Assembly: GCA_047921175.1 (NCBI GenBank)
Contig: JBLRWQ010000008.1
Coordinates: forward strand, 1-62,967
Direction of reading: 5' to 3'
DNA length: 62,967 nt
Origin: T1Sed10-7 sp047921175
GTDB lineage: Bacteria; Actinomycetota; Nitriliruptoria; Nitriliruptorales; Nitriliruptoraceae
The notes beneath the pieces are model-generated. The model saw only the letters and a list, made by a program, of their open reading frames with translations. It ran no database searches and was not told the origin of the DNA. Position numbers and translations under genes: made by a program. This document shows, one piece after another, positions 8,595-16,556 of the stretch. Position 1 is the first letter of the stretch. Every line of letters begins with the position of its first letter.

Positions 8595-8885
8595 ATGCTC
8601 ATCGCACGTGTCGTGGGATCCGCGGTGTCGACCGCGAAGGACGACCGGCTCCACGGGGCGAAGCTGCTCGTGGTCCGACCGGCATCCGTCGCCGACGAGG
8701 TCCACGGGGAACCGCTGGTGGTCGTCGACACCGTGGGCGCCGGGGAGGGCGAGCTGGTGCTGGTGGCCCAGGGCAGCGCAGCACGCCAGACGCGGGCCAC
8801 CGACGGCGTGCCCACGGACGCCGCGATCGTCGGCATCCTCGACTCGCTCGAGATCGACGGTGAGGTGAGCTTCCGCAAGAGCTGA
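8595..8885 (+). CDS. eutN: BMC pentameric vertex protein (EutN/CcmL family)
   Basis: This 96-residue BMC-P protein should form the pentamers that cap the twelve vertices of the microcompartment shell. It opens with MLIARVVGSAVSTAKDD, shows the family stretch LHGAKLLVVRPAS, and ends with the GILDSLEIDGE region. The length is normal for EutN. A strong GAGGAGGA ribosome site precedes the ATG. It is the first gene of an eleven-gene plus-strand run, so the shell cap is encoded ahead of the enzymes. Confidence 0.92.
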   Translation: MLIARVVGSAVSTAKDDRLHGAKLLVVRPASVADEVHGEPLVVVDTVGAGEGELVLVAQGSAARQTRATDGVPTDAAIVGILDSLEIDGEVSFRKS

Positions 8886-8928
8886 GGCCAGGACCCCGGC
8901 CCGACCACCCGACGATCAGGCAGGCAGG

Positions 8929-10374
8929 ATGCAGCGCTCCCGGGAGATGCTCAGCGTCGGGATCGACGTGGGCACGACCACCACCCAGGTGGTGTTCTCC
9001 CGGTTGACCGTGCGCAACGCCGCCCGCCTCGGTTTCGTGCCCCGCATCGAGGTGGATGCGCGGCAGGTCGCGCACGTCGGACGGGTGCGCTTCACCCCGC
9101 TGCTCGGTCCGGACGAGATCGACCTCGACGGGCTGATGCGGCTGGTCAACGAGGAGTACGCGGCCGCCGGGGTGGTCCGTGACGAGGTCGAGACCGGGGC
9201 GGTCATCATCACCGGCGAGACCGCCCTGCGCCGGGACGCCGACCAGGTCGTCCAGCGCCTGTCCGGCTACGCCGGCGACTTCGTCGTGACCGTCGCCGGC
9301 CCCAACCTCGAGGCACAGATCGCCGGTCGCGGCTCCGGGGCGGCGACCTGGTCGAGCGAGCACTACACGACCGTCCTGAACGCGGACATCGGCGGCGGCA
9401 GCACGAACGTGGCGGTGTTCCGTGCCGGTCGCCACCTCGCCTCCTCCGCGATCATGGTGGGGGGGCGGGGGCTCCAGCTCGACGCGGCCACGGGCGAGGT
9501 CACGGCGATCACCCCCTCGGCGCAGGCGGTCCTGGACCACCTCGGCTCCTCGCTGCGGGTCGGCCACGTCGCGACGCTCGCGGAGCTGCGGGCCTTCACG
9601 GACGCGCTGGCCGCCCTGGTGGTGGACCTGATCGTCGGGCACGGCTCGGCGCTGCTGGACACGCTGGCGCTCACCCCGGCCCTGGACGTGGTGCCGGTGG
9701 AACGCACCCCGGTGTTCCTGTCGGGCGGGGTCGGGCGCTGCTACGCGGAGGCGCTACCGACCGAGGACGTCGCCGACGTGGCCGCCTTCGGGGACGTGGG
9801 GCCCCTGCTGGCCACCTCGCTCCGGCACGAGCCGAGGCTGCAGGCCCGCACCGTCCGCGGTGCGCCGCAGACCCTCGGCGCCACGGTGCTCGGCGCGGCC
9901 AGCCAGACGGTCACCATGTCGGGCACGACCATCTGGGTGCGGGAGGACCTGCTGCCGCTGCGCGACCTGCCGGTGGTCCAGCCCGACCTACCCGACCCCA
10001 CCGCGGGATCGGGGCTGCTGGTGGACGCGATCAGGGCCGCCGCACGCCGCTGGGATGCCGAGGGCGACGGGCGGGTCGCGATCGCGGTGGACCTGCCCAG
10101 CGGGCTGTCCTACGACCAGCTCGCCACGGTGGCGGACGGGCTCGGGGCCTACGCCCGCGCCGGCCTGCCCGACCAGGTCCCGCTGGTCGTGGTGACCCCC
10201 CAGGACTACGCCCAGGTGCTGGGCCAGACGCTGCAGTCCCGGCACCCCGACCTGGCGTTGATCACGATCGACCAGATCGGGCTCGGTGAGGGCGACTTCA
10301 TCGACATCGGCCGGCCGCTGCTGGACGGCCGCGCGGTCCCGGTCTCGGTCAAGACGTTGGTGTTCAGCCGATGA
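8929..10374 (+). CDS. eutA: Ethanolamine ammonia-lyase reactivating factor EutA
   Basis: This 481-residue protein of the ASKHA/actin-like ATPase fold should exchange damaged cobalamin out of EutBC. The phosphate-1 motif is VGIDVGTTTTQVVFSRL near residue 10, and the phosphate-2 motif ADIGGGSTN lies near residue 147. The length matches enterobacterial EutA. It sits immediately before eutB. The start at 8929 has only a weak GGCAGG ribosome site. A second ATG at 8947 begins directly at the conserved fold and is an alternative. Confidence 0.92.
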   Translation: MQRSREMLSVGIDVGTTTTQVVFSRLTVRNAARLGFVPRIEVDARQVAHVGRVRFTPLLGPDEIDLDGLMRLVNEEYAAAGVVRDEVETGAVIITGETALRRDADQVVQRLSGYAGDFVVTVAGPNLEAQIAGRGSGAATWSSEHYTTVLNADIGGGSTNVAVFRAGRHLASSAIMVGGRGLQLDAATGEVTAITPSAQAVLDHLGSSLRVGHVATLAELRAFTDALAALVVDLIVGHGSALLDTLALTPALDVVPVERTPVFLSGGVGRCYAEALPTEDVADVAAFGDVGPLLATSLRHEPRLQARTVRGAPQTLGATVLGAASQTVTMSGTTIWVREDLLPLRDLPVVQPDLPDPTAGSGLLVDAIRAAARRWDAEGDGRVAIAVDLPSGLSYDQLATVADGLGAYARAGLPDQVPLVVVTPQDYAQVLGQTLQSRHPDLALITIDQIGLGEGDFIDIGRPLLDGRAVPVSVKTLVFSR

Positions 10375-10408
10375 GCCTGCGAGGGTGGCGGCTGCAGGAG
10401 GTGCGACG

Positions 10409-11776
10409 GTGCTGCTGAGGACCAAGCTGTTCGGCACGACCTACGAGTTCGCCACGGTCAAGGAGGTGCTGGCCAAGGCGAACGAGGAGAAGTCCGGCGA
10501 CCGCCAGGCGGGGATCGCCGCGGACAGCGCCGCGGAGCGGGTCGCGGCCCGCTACGTGCTGGCCGAGATGGACCTGCAGGTCCTGCGGGAGCACCCGGCC
10601 ATCCCCTACGAGCGCGACCAGGTCACCCGGGTCATCGACGACGCGGTCAACGAGACCATCTACGCCGAGATCAAGGGCTGGAAGGTCGGGGACCTGCGCG
10701 AGTGGCTGCTCGCGGACACCACCACCGGCGAGATGATCCGGCGCGCCTCCAAGGGCATGACCGCGGAGATGGTCGCGGGCGTGACGAAGCTGATGTCCAA
10801 CCTCGACCTGATCAACGCGGCCCGCAAGATCCGCGTGCAGGCGCAGTGCAACAACACGATCGGGCTGCCGGGCACGCTGGCGTCGCGCAACCAGCCCAAC
10901 CACCCCACCGACTCGGTGGAGGGGATCCGGGCCAGCATCTACGAGGGCCTGTCGCTGGGCTCGGGCGACTCGGTCATCGGGATCAACCCCTCCGACGACA
11001 CCGTCGGCAGCGTCGCCCGGCTCCTGGAGATGTCCCAGCAGGTCATCGACCGGTGGGAGATCCCGACCCAGAACTGCGTGCTCGCCCACGTCACCACGCA
11101 GATGGAGGCGCTCAAGCGCGGGGCGCCGATGGGGCTGATGTTCCAGTCGCTGGCCGGGTCCCAGAAGGCCAACGAGAGCTTCGGGATCGACGTCGACCTG
11201 CTGGACGAGGCCTACGACCTGGCCAAGCGGTACTGCAACGCCACGGGCCCCAACGTGATGTACTTCGAGACCGGACAGGGCACCGCGTTGTCGGCCGACG
11301 CGCACGAGGATGCCGACCAACTGGTGATGGAGGCCCGCAACTACGGGCTCGCGAAGCGGTACGCGCCCTACCAGGTCAACACGGTGGTCGGGTTCATCGG
11401 ACCGGAGTACCTGTACGACTCGGTGCAGATCATCCGTGCCGGGCTCGAGGACCACTTCATGGGCAAGCTGACCGGGATCTCGATGGGCTGCGACGCCTGC
11501 TACACCAACCACGCCAAGGCGGACCAGAACGACATCGAGAACCTGGGCGTGCTGCTGGCCGCAGCCGGCTGCAACTTCTTCATCGGCGTGCCCATGGGCG
11601 ACGACGCGATGCTCAGCTACCAGTCCACCTCCTACCACGACGCCCCGAGCCTGCGCCAGGCCCTGGACCTCCGGCCGATCCCGGAGTTCGAGACCTGGAT
11701 GGAGGACATCGGGTTGATGGCCGACGGCAAGCTGACCGACAAGGCCGGCGACGCCTCGTTCTTCCTGCAGCGCTGA
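10409..11776 (+). CDS. eutB: Ethanolamine ammonia-lyase large subunit
   Basis: This 455-residue catalytic subunit of the adenosylcobalamin-dependent lyase converts ethanolamine to acetaldehyde and ammonia. It shows long family-specific stretches such as AQCNNTIGLPGTLASRNQPN, YFETGQGTALSADAH and GISMGCDACYTNHA. The GTG at 10409 is chosen because AGGAGG ends 7 bases upstream. The length agrees with the roughly 453-residue enterobacterial enzyme, and no key segment appears missing. EutC follows 9 bp after the stop, consistent with coupled synthesis of the two subunits. Confidence 0.96.
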   Translation: MLLRTKLFGTTYEFATVKEVLAKANEEKSGDRQAGIAADSAAERVAARYVLAEMDLQVLREHPAIPYERDQVTRVIDDAVNETIYAEIKGWKVGDLREWLLADTTTGEMIRRASKGMTAEMVAGVTKLMSNLDLINAARKIRVQAQCNNTIGLPGTLASRNQPNHPTDSVEGIRASIYEGLSLGSGDSVIGINPSDDTVGSVARLLEMSQQVIDRWEIPTQNCVLAHVTTQMEALKRGAPMGLMFQSLAGSQKANESFGIDVDLLDEAYDLAKRYCNATGPNVMYFETGQGTALSADAHEDADQLVMEARNYGLAKRYAPYQVNTVVGFIGPEYLYDSVQIIRAGLEDHFMGKLTGISMGCDACYTNHAKADQNDIENLGVLLAAAGCNFFIGVPMGDDAMLSYQSTSYHDAPSLRQALDLRPIPEFETWMEDIGLMADGKLTDKAGDASFFLQR

Positions 11777-11785
11777 GGGGAGCTC

Positions 11786-12745
11786 ATGTCCACGCCTGAC
11801 CTCGACACCATCATCGCCGCGGTGATCGCCGAGCTCCGCGGCGAGGCGGGCCGGGCCGCCTCGCCGGCCCCCGCGCCCGTGCCGAGCCCGTCACCTCGGG
11901 TCGCCGCCCCGCCGACGACCCACGCCGAGGCCACCGGTCGCTACACCGGGGAGCACGGCATCGACCTCGACGACCCCACCGAGCATGCGGCGCGGCGGGC
12001 GCTGCTCGTGGACGACCCCCACGACCTCGAGGGGCTCGAGAACCTCGCGTCGACGACCACCGCACGGCTGGGGGTCGGGCGGGCCGGGCCGCGTCCGAGG
12101 ACCCGCTCGCTGCTGCTGTTCCAGGCCGACCACGGGGTGACCCAGGACGCGATCCACGGCACCGTGGATCCGGCGCTGCTGGAACGGTTCGAGCTGTTCA
12201 CCGTGTCGACCCGGGTCGCCGACCGGCAGGAGTACCTGCTGCGCCCCGATCTCGGGCGGCGGCTGTCCGACGAGGCCAAGGCCACCCTCGGGGAGCGCTG
12301 CACGAAGGGCGCGCAGGTCCAGGTGGTCGTGGGCGACGGGCTGTCGGCCGCGGCCATCGACAACAACCTCGACAAGATCCTGCCCGTGCTCCAGCAGGGC
12401 CTGTCCGCGGCCGGGATCTCGATGGGGACCCCGTTCTTCGTGGAGAACGCCCGCGTCGGGCTGATGAACGACATCAACGACATCGTCGACGCCGAGGTGG
12501 TGATCCTGCTCATCGGGGAGCGTCCGGGGCTCGGGATCGCGGACGCGCTGAGCGCCTACATGGGCTACCGACCGACCGCCGGCAAGACCGACGCGGACCG
12601 GGACCTGATCTGCATGATCACCGAGCACGGCGGCACCAACCCCCTGGAGGCCGGTGCCTACGTGGTCGAGTTCGCGAAGCGGATGCTGACCCACCAGGCC
12701 AGCGGGCAGGAACTGCGCCGCAGGACCGCCGACGACGACGCCTGA
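11786..12745 (+). CDS. eutC: Ethanolamine ammonia-lyase small subunit
   Basis: This 319-residue light chain completes the cobalamin site with EutB. Family motifs include LLFQADHGVTQDAIH, VVVGDGLSAAAIDNN and GERPGLGIADALSAYMGYRP. Residues 1-18 form a predicted amphipathic helix (PDLDTIIAAVIAELRG). A proline/alanine-rich linker of about 25 residues separates it from the enzyme core. That layout matches the N-terminal encapsulation peptide known on enterobacterial EutC, which carries the lyase into the microcompartment. Confidence 0.95.
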   Translation: MSTPDLDTIIAAVIAELRGEAGRAASPAPAPVPSPSPRVAAPPTTHAEATGRYTGEHGIDLDDPTEHAARRALLVDDPHDLEGLENLASTTTARLGVGRAGPRPRTRSLLLFQADHGVTQDAIHGTVDPALLERFELFTVSTRVADRQEYLLRPDLGRRLSDEAKATLGERCTKGAQVQVVVGDGLSAAAIDNNLDKILPVLQQGLSAAGISMGTPFFVENARVGLMNDINDIVDAEVVILLIGERPGLGIADALSAYMGYRPTAGKTDADRDLICMITEHGGTNPLEAGAYVVEFAKRMLTHQASGQELRRRTADDDA

Positions 12746-12766
12746 GCTGGACCGAGGAGTGTGACC

Positions 12767-13423
12767 ATGGCCATCCTGGACCCCATCAAGCCGACCATCC
12801 TGTCGGCCCGGGCCATCCCGAACGTCCACCGGGACTTCGCGGCCAAGCTCGGCTTGACCGCCGCGCAGCGCAGTGTTGGGATCCTGACCTGCGACATCGA
12901 CGACTCGTTGTACGTCGCCCTGGACGAGGCCACGAAGGCCGCCGAGGTGGACGTCGTCTACGCCCACAGCTTCTACGCCGGTTCCGGACACGCGTCCGGT
13001 CCGCTGTCGGGGGAGATCATCGGCATCCTCGCCGGCCCCGACCCCGCCGAGGTCCGCGCCGGGCTGACCGCCGCGATCGACCACGCGGAGCAGGAGGCGT
13101 GGTTCTACGCCGCCGACGACGCCGGTGACCTGGCCTTCTTCGCCCACACGATCTCCCGGACCGGCCGCTACCTGTCCGCGGAGGCAGGCGTCCCGGAGGG
13201 CACGCCGCTGTCCTACCTGATCGCCCCGCCGATCGAGGCCACCATCGGGGTGGACGCCGCGCTGAAGGCCGCCGAGGTGGAGCTGGCCGTCTGGTTCGAG
13301 CCACCGTCGGAGACCAACTTCTCGGGCGGGCTGCTGACCGGGACCCAGTCGGCCTGCCGGGCGGCCTGCCAGGCGTTCCAGGATGCGGTGCTGGACGTGG
13401 CCCGGTCCCCCCACAAGTTCTGA
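12767..13423 (+). CDS. eutL: BMC-T trimeric shell protein EutL
   Basis: This 218-residue tandem-BMC shell protein is of the EutL type, in which trimers form a facet tile with a gated central pore. Recognisable segments are AKLGLTAAQRSVGILTCDIDDSLY, shown here only in part, and YAHSFYAGSGHASGPLSGE. The C-terminus contains PPSETNFSGGLLTG, typical of EutL. ATG 12767 is preferred over a GTG 6 bases earlier, because GAGGAG is then correctly spaced. It sits between the lyase genes and the aldehyde dehydrogenase. Confidence 0.93.
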   Translation: MAILDPIKPTILSARAIPNVHRDFAAKLGLTAAQRSVGILTCDIDDSLYVALDEATKAAEVDVVYAHSFYAGSGHASGPLSGEIIGILAGPDPAEVRAGLTAAIDHAEQEAWFYAADDAGDLAFFAHTISRTGRYLSAEAGVPEGTPLSYLIAPPIEATIGVDAALKAAEVELAVWFEPPSETNFSGGLLTGTQSACRAACQAFQDAVLDVARSPHKF

Positions 13424-13452
13424 CCGCGACCGACGCCCGGAAGGAGGTGACG

Positions 13453-15006
13453 ATGGCTGGCGAACTGGACCGCGATCTGCGGTCCATCCAGGAGGCACGG
13501 GACGCCGCGGTGGCTGCCCGGGCCGCCCAGCGCGCCTTCCTGGCCGCCGACCAGGCTGCCGTGGACCGGATCTGCACGGCGATGGCGGAGGCAGCCGTGG
13601 CGGAGTCCGGCCGGCTGGGCCAGCTCGCCCACGAGGAGACCGGCTACGGGGTCGCCGACCACAAGCGGCTCAAGAACGAGTTCGCCGCCCGGGACGTGTG
13701 GGCCTCGATCCGTGACGTGCCCACCGTCGGGGTGCTGCGCCGGGACGAGCAGCGCCGCGTCGTGGAGTACGGCTGGCCGGTCGGGGTGCTGGCGGCGCTC
13801 AGCCCCTCCACCAACCCGACCTCCACGGCCATCTTCAAGATCCTGATCGCGGTCAAGGCCCGCAACGCGATCGTGGTCGCCCCGCACCCGAGCTCGGTCG
13901 GCTGCACCGCCGAGGCGACCCGGGTCATGGCCGCGGCCGGGGAGGCCGCCGGCATGCCCGCCGGGCTGGTGCAGTGCCTGACCACCATCACCCAGCCCGG
14001 CACCCAGGCTCTGATGGAGCACCACGCCACCTCGATGATCCTGGCCACCGGCGGTGCCGGGATGGTGGCGGCGGCCCACAGCGTCGGCAAGCCGGCGCTC
14101 GGGGTGGGACCCGGCAACGTGCCCGCCTACGTCGACCGCAGCGCGGACGTCCCCCGCGCCGCGGCCGACATCGTCACCTCCAAGGCCTTCGACCACTCCA
14201 CCATCTGCGCCACCGAGCAGACCGTGGTCGCCGACGCGCCCATCGCCGCCGAGCTCAAGCGCGCGATGCAGGCCAGCGGCGCCCACTGGCTGACCCGCGA
14301 GCAGGCCGCGCGGCTCGGGCCGCAGCTGTTCCGCAGCGGTGGCCTGCTCGACGCCCGGTTCGTGGGTCGCTCGCCGCAGCAGCTCGGGGAGCTGGCCGGC
14401 ATCGAGGTGCCGGAGACCGCCCGCATCCTGGTCGCCGACCTGGACGGGGTCGGGCCGGACCACCCGCTCAGCCGGGAGAAGCTGACCACGGTGCTGGGCT
14501 TCCTGGTGGAGGACGGCTGGCGCGCCGGCTGCGAGCGCTCCATCGAGCTGCTGCGCTTCGGCGGCGATGGGCACTCGCTGGTGATCCACGCCCGGGACGA
14601 GGACGTGATCCACGCCTTCGGGATGGAGAAGCCCGCCTTCCGGATCCTGGTCAACACCTGGGGCACCTTCGGGGCCATCGGCGCCACCACCGGGCTGGAA
14701 CCGTCGATGACGCTGGCCCCCGGGGGGATCGGCGGCGCGGTCGTCAGCGACAACATCACCGTCCACCACGTGCTCAACGTCAAGCGCGTCGCCCACGAGG
14801 TCGCCCGTCCGCCGGACGCCGCCTGGTCCGGGGTGTCGACGAGCCAGGCGACGGCTCCCGCCCCCCGGGTCGGGCTGGACGCACCGGCCGGTGCGCGGTC
14901 GTCCCGGCCCACCCCGACACGGCTGGACGTCGGCGCCGGACCGGTGGACGACGACCTCGTCGCCCGCATCCGTGCCCGCGTGACCGCGAAGCTGGAGGGA
15001 GGCTGA
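13453..15006 (+). CDS. eutE: CoA-acylating acetaldehyde dehydrogenase with C-terminal tail
   Basis: This 517-residue aldehyde dehydrogenase should turn acetaldehyde, NAD+ and CoA into acetyl-CoA and NADH inside the compartment. The catalytic cysteine is Cys252 in FDHSTICATEQ. The acylating-family markers SPSTNPTSTAIFK and the conserved HVLNVKRVA near residue 450 are present. It is about 50 residues longer than enterobacterial EutE. The excess is a low-complexity linker and a final predicted amphipathic helix (DDDLVARIRARVTAKL), which looks like a C-terminal encapsulation peptide. ATG 13453 follows AGGAGG by 5-6 bases. The eutM-like gene starts 1 bp after the stop. Confidence 0.92.
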   Translation: MAGELDRDLRSIQEARDAAVAARAAQRAFLAADQAAVDRICTAMAEAAVAESGRLGQLAHEETGYGVADHKRLKNEFAARDVWASIRDVPTVGVLRRDEQRRVVEYGWPVGVLAALSPSTNPTSTAIFKILIAVKARNAIVVAPHPSSVGCTAEATRVMAAAGEAAGMPAGLVQCLTTITQPGTQALMEHHATSMILATGGAGMVAAAHSVGKPALGVGPGNVPAYVDRSADVPRAAADIVTSKAFDHSTICATEQTVVADAPIAAELKRAMQASGAHWLTREQAARLGPQLFRSGGLLDARFVGRSPQQLGELAGIEVPETARILVADLDGVGPDHPLSREKLTTVLGFLVEDGWRAGCERSIELLRFGGDGHSLVIHARDEDVIHAFGMEKPAFRILVNTWGTFGAIGATTGLEPSMTLAPGGIGGAVVSDNITVHHVLNVKRVAHEVARPPDAAWSGVSTSQATAPAPRVGLDAPAGARSSRPTPTRLDVGAGPVDDDLVARIRARVTAKLEGG

Positions 15007-15007
15007 C

Positions 15008-15586
15008 ATGCAGCTGACACCCGAGGCCTACGCGGCGCTGACCGTCGCCGACGTCACCGCGCTGCTCGCCGCCGGCGAGGTCGACCCCGAGCACCTGCGC
15101 GAGCTGGAGCAGGCCCGCGACGGCGGACACCGCAAGGGGGTGCTGCGCGCCCTCGAACGGCACGACGCGGCACAGCGCACCCCATCGACCACGACGGCCG
15201 CCGCCGAGGCGACCGCACCGACCGCCGAGCCGACCGGCTCGGACACCGACCGCCCGGCGGCACGAGCCGGCGGGCCAACCCCAAGGAGCACCACCATGGC
15301 GAACGTCCAGATGATCGCGCTCGGGATGATCGAGACCAAGGGCCTCGTCGGCGCGATCGAGGCCGCCGACGCGATGGTCAAGGCCGCGAACGTGACCCTG
15401 ATCGGCAAGGAGCAGATCGGTGGCGGCTACGTCACCGTGATGGTCCGCGGCGACGTCGGTGCCGTGAAGGCCGCGACCGACGCCGGCGCGGCCGCTGCCG
15501 GCCGGGTCGGCGAGCTGGTCAGCGTCCACGTCATCCCGCGCCCCCACGGCGACGTCGAGGCGATCCTGCCGAGCGTCGAGGCCTGA
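15008..15586 (+). CDS. eutM: BMC-H shell protein (EutM-like) with N-terminal extension domain
   Basis: The full frame encodes 192 residues. Residues 97-192 are a complete BMC-H hexamer subunit (ANVQMIALGMIETKGLVGAI, pore loop KEQIGGGYVTVMV). Residues 1-55 are an unrelated helical module (LTVADVTALLAAGEVDPEHL, then ELEQARDGGHRKGVLRALE). A roughly 40-residue Thr/Ala/Pro linker joins the two. The extension begins 1 bp after eutE. A second start with its own ribosome site opens exactly at the BMC-H domain (ATG 15296), so two products are likely. The helical module resembles short domains at the ends of other actinobacterial proteins and may bind a partner. That role is inferred. Confidence 0.85.
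   Translation: MQLTPEAYAALTVADVTALLAAGEVDPEHLRELEQARDGGHRKGVLRALERHDAAQRTPSTTTAAAEATAPTAEPTGSDTDRPAARAGGPTPRSTTMANVQMIALGMIETKGLVGAIEAADAMVKAANVTLIGKEQIGGGYVTVMVRGDVGAVKAATDAGAAAAGRVGELVSVHVIPRPHGDVEAILPSVEA
15283..15298 (+). promoter_or_regulatory. Internal ribosome site and start for short BMC-H form
   Basis: AAGGAG (15283-15288) is 7 bases ahead of ATG 15296-15298, in frame within the extended shell gene. Initiation here would give a 96-residue BMC-H of normal length beginning MANVQMIALG. This is the same logic as the PduB/PduB' pair, where one frame yields long and short shell proteins. Confidence 0.65.
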
Positions 15587-15602
15587 GACGCCACCACCGC
15601 CG

Positions 15603-15659
15603 CGGCACGTCCATGACGGCGTGCCGACCGCCGAGGTACGCGCGACGTCGTTCGGCGGT
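15603..15659 (+). other. Two adjacent hairpins between eutM and eutT
   Basis: CGGCACG (15603-15609) pairs with CGTGCCG (15620-15626). Immediately after it, ACCGCCGA (15627-15634) pairs with TCGGCGGT (15652-15659). They occupy the only sizeable gap (139 bp) inside the eut run. A role in lowering downstream expression, or in protecting the abundant shell message, is inferred. Confidence 0.45.
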
Positions 15660-15725
15660 CTGCCCGCTGCGTGCCCACGTGCGGTTCGCGTCGGCGCGTC
15701 CCCGCGGTCGGGGAGGAGGTGACCC

Positions 15726-16556
15726 GTGCCCATCGTGACCGAGGCTGAGCTGCGCACGCAGCTCGGGGCCCCGCGTCGTGGGGCTCGAGTCACCGTGCCG
15801 GCCGGCGCGCAGCTGACGCCGTCGGCCGCCGACCTGATCGGCGCGTGGGACCTCGAGGTCGTGGAGGGAACGTACGCCCGCACCCCGGCGACGGGCGCGG
15901 CCAGCGGGGCGGGGCGGAACCGTGCTGACCGGGGCGTCGACGGCGTCCACCGGCCCGCGTGGGACCGGCCGGGACGGTTCCCGGTCGTGTTCGACGGCGA
16001 CCACCCCACCTGCGTGACCTGCGGCGGCCAGGTCCGGGACAAGCCGAGCCACCTCACCCAGCTGGATGCCACCACCTTCGCCCCGAAGACCGATGCCCGC
16101 ATCCGGTTGCGGGGCCGGCTGGACTCGTTGCAGGCGCTCACGCTGGTGACCGCGGCGCGCGCACGGGCCGATGGCTGGGAGGTGCTCGGCGGCCACCTCG
16201 ACACCCTCGCCGCCTACTGCCGGGAGCTGCTCGCGGCGGAGTACCACGGGCGTGCGCCCGGCACCGTCTCGGTCGCCGGGCTCGACGAGGCCACGATCCA
16301 CCGGGCCAGCCATCATCCCGAGGAGGCGGTGGGGTTGCCGCACCTGGTGCCCGACGCCTCCCATCCGGAGGTCCTGCACTGGCTGAACCTGCTGCGGTGC
16401 CAGGTCCGGGAGGCCGAGGTGCTGGTCCTCGACGCCTACCCGCCTGCCAGCAGCGAGGTGGCGGACGTCCTCGCCCGGGCCGTCAACCGGCTCTCCAGCG
16501 CGGTCTACGTGCTGGAGCTGCACACCGCCGCAGCAGCAGCGGGAGGTGCGCGATGA
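15726..16556 (+). CDS. eutT: Corrinoid adenosyltransferase EutT
   Basis: This 276-residue ATP:cobalamin adenosyltransferase makes the adenosylcobalamin needed by EutBC. The N-terminal region (TEAELRTQL, PAGAQLTPSAADLI) and the core (HLTQLDATTFAPKTDARIRL, RGRLDSLQAL) follow EutT from beginning to end. The end reads VNRLSSAVYVLELH. The metal-binding segment reads HPTCVTC (His93, Cys96, Cys99). Enterobacterial EutT has CC-x2-C here, so the first cysteine is replaced by Thr. The GTG start at 15726 follows GGAGGAGGTG. The stop overlaps the eutJ start in ATGA. Confidence 0.9.
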   Translation: MPIVTEAELRTQLGAPRRGARVTVPAGAQLTPSAADLIGAWDLEVVEGTYARTPATGAASGAGRNRADRGVDGVHRPAWDRPGRFPVVFDGDHPTCVTCGGQVRDKPSHLTQLDATTFAPKTDARIRLRGRLDSLQALTLVTAARARADGWEVLGGHLDTLAAYCRELLAAEYHGRAPGTVSVAGLDEATIHRASHHPEEAVGLPHLVPDASHPEVLHWLNLLRCQVREAEVLVLDAYPPASSEVADVLARAVNRLSSAVYVLELHTAAAAAGGAR

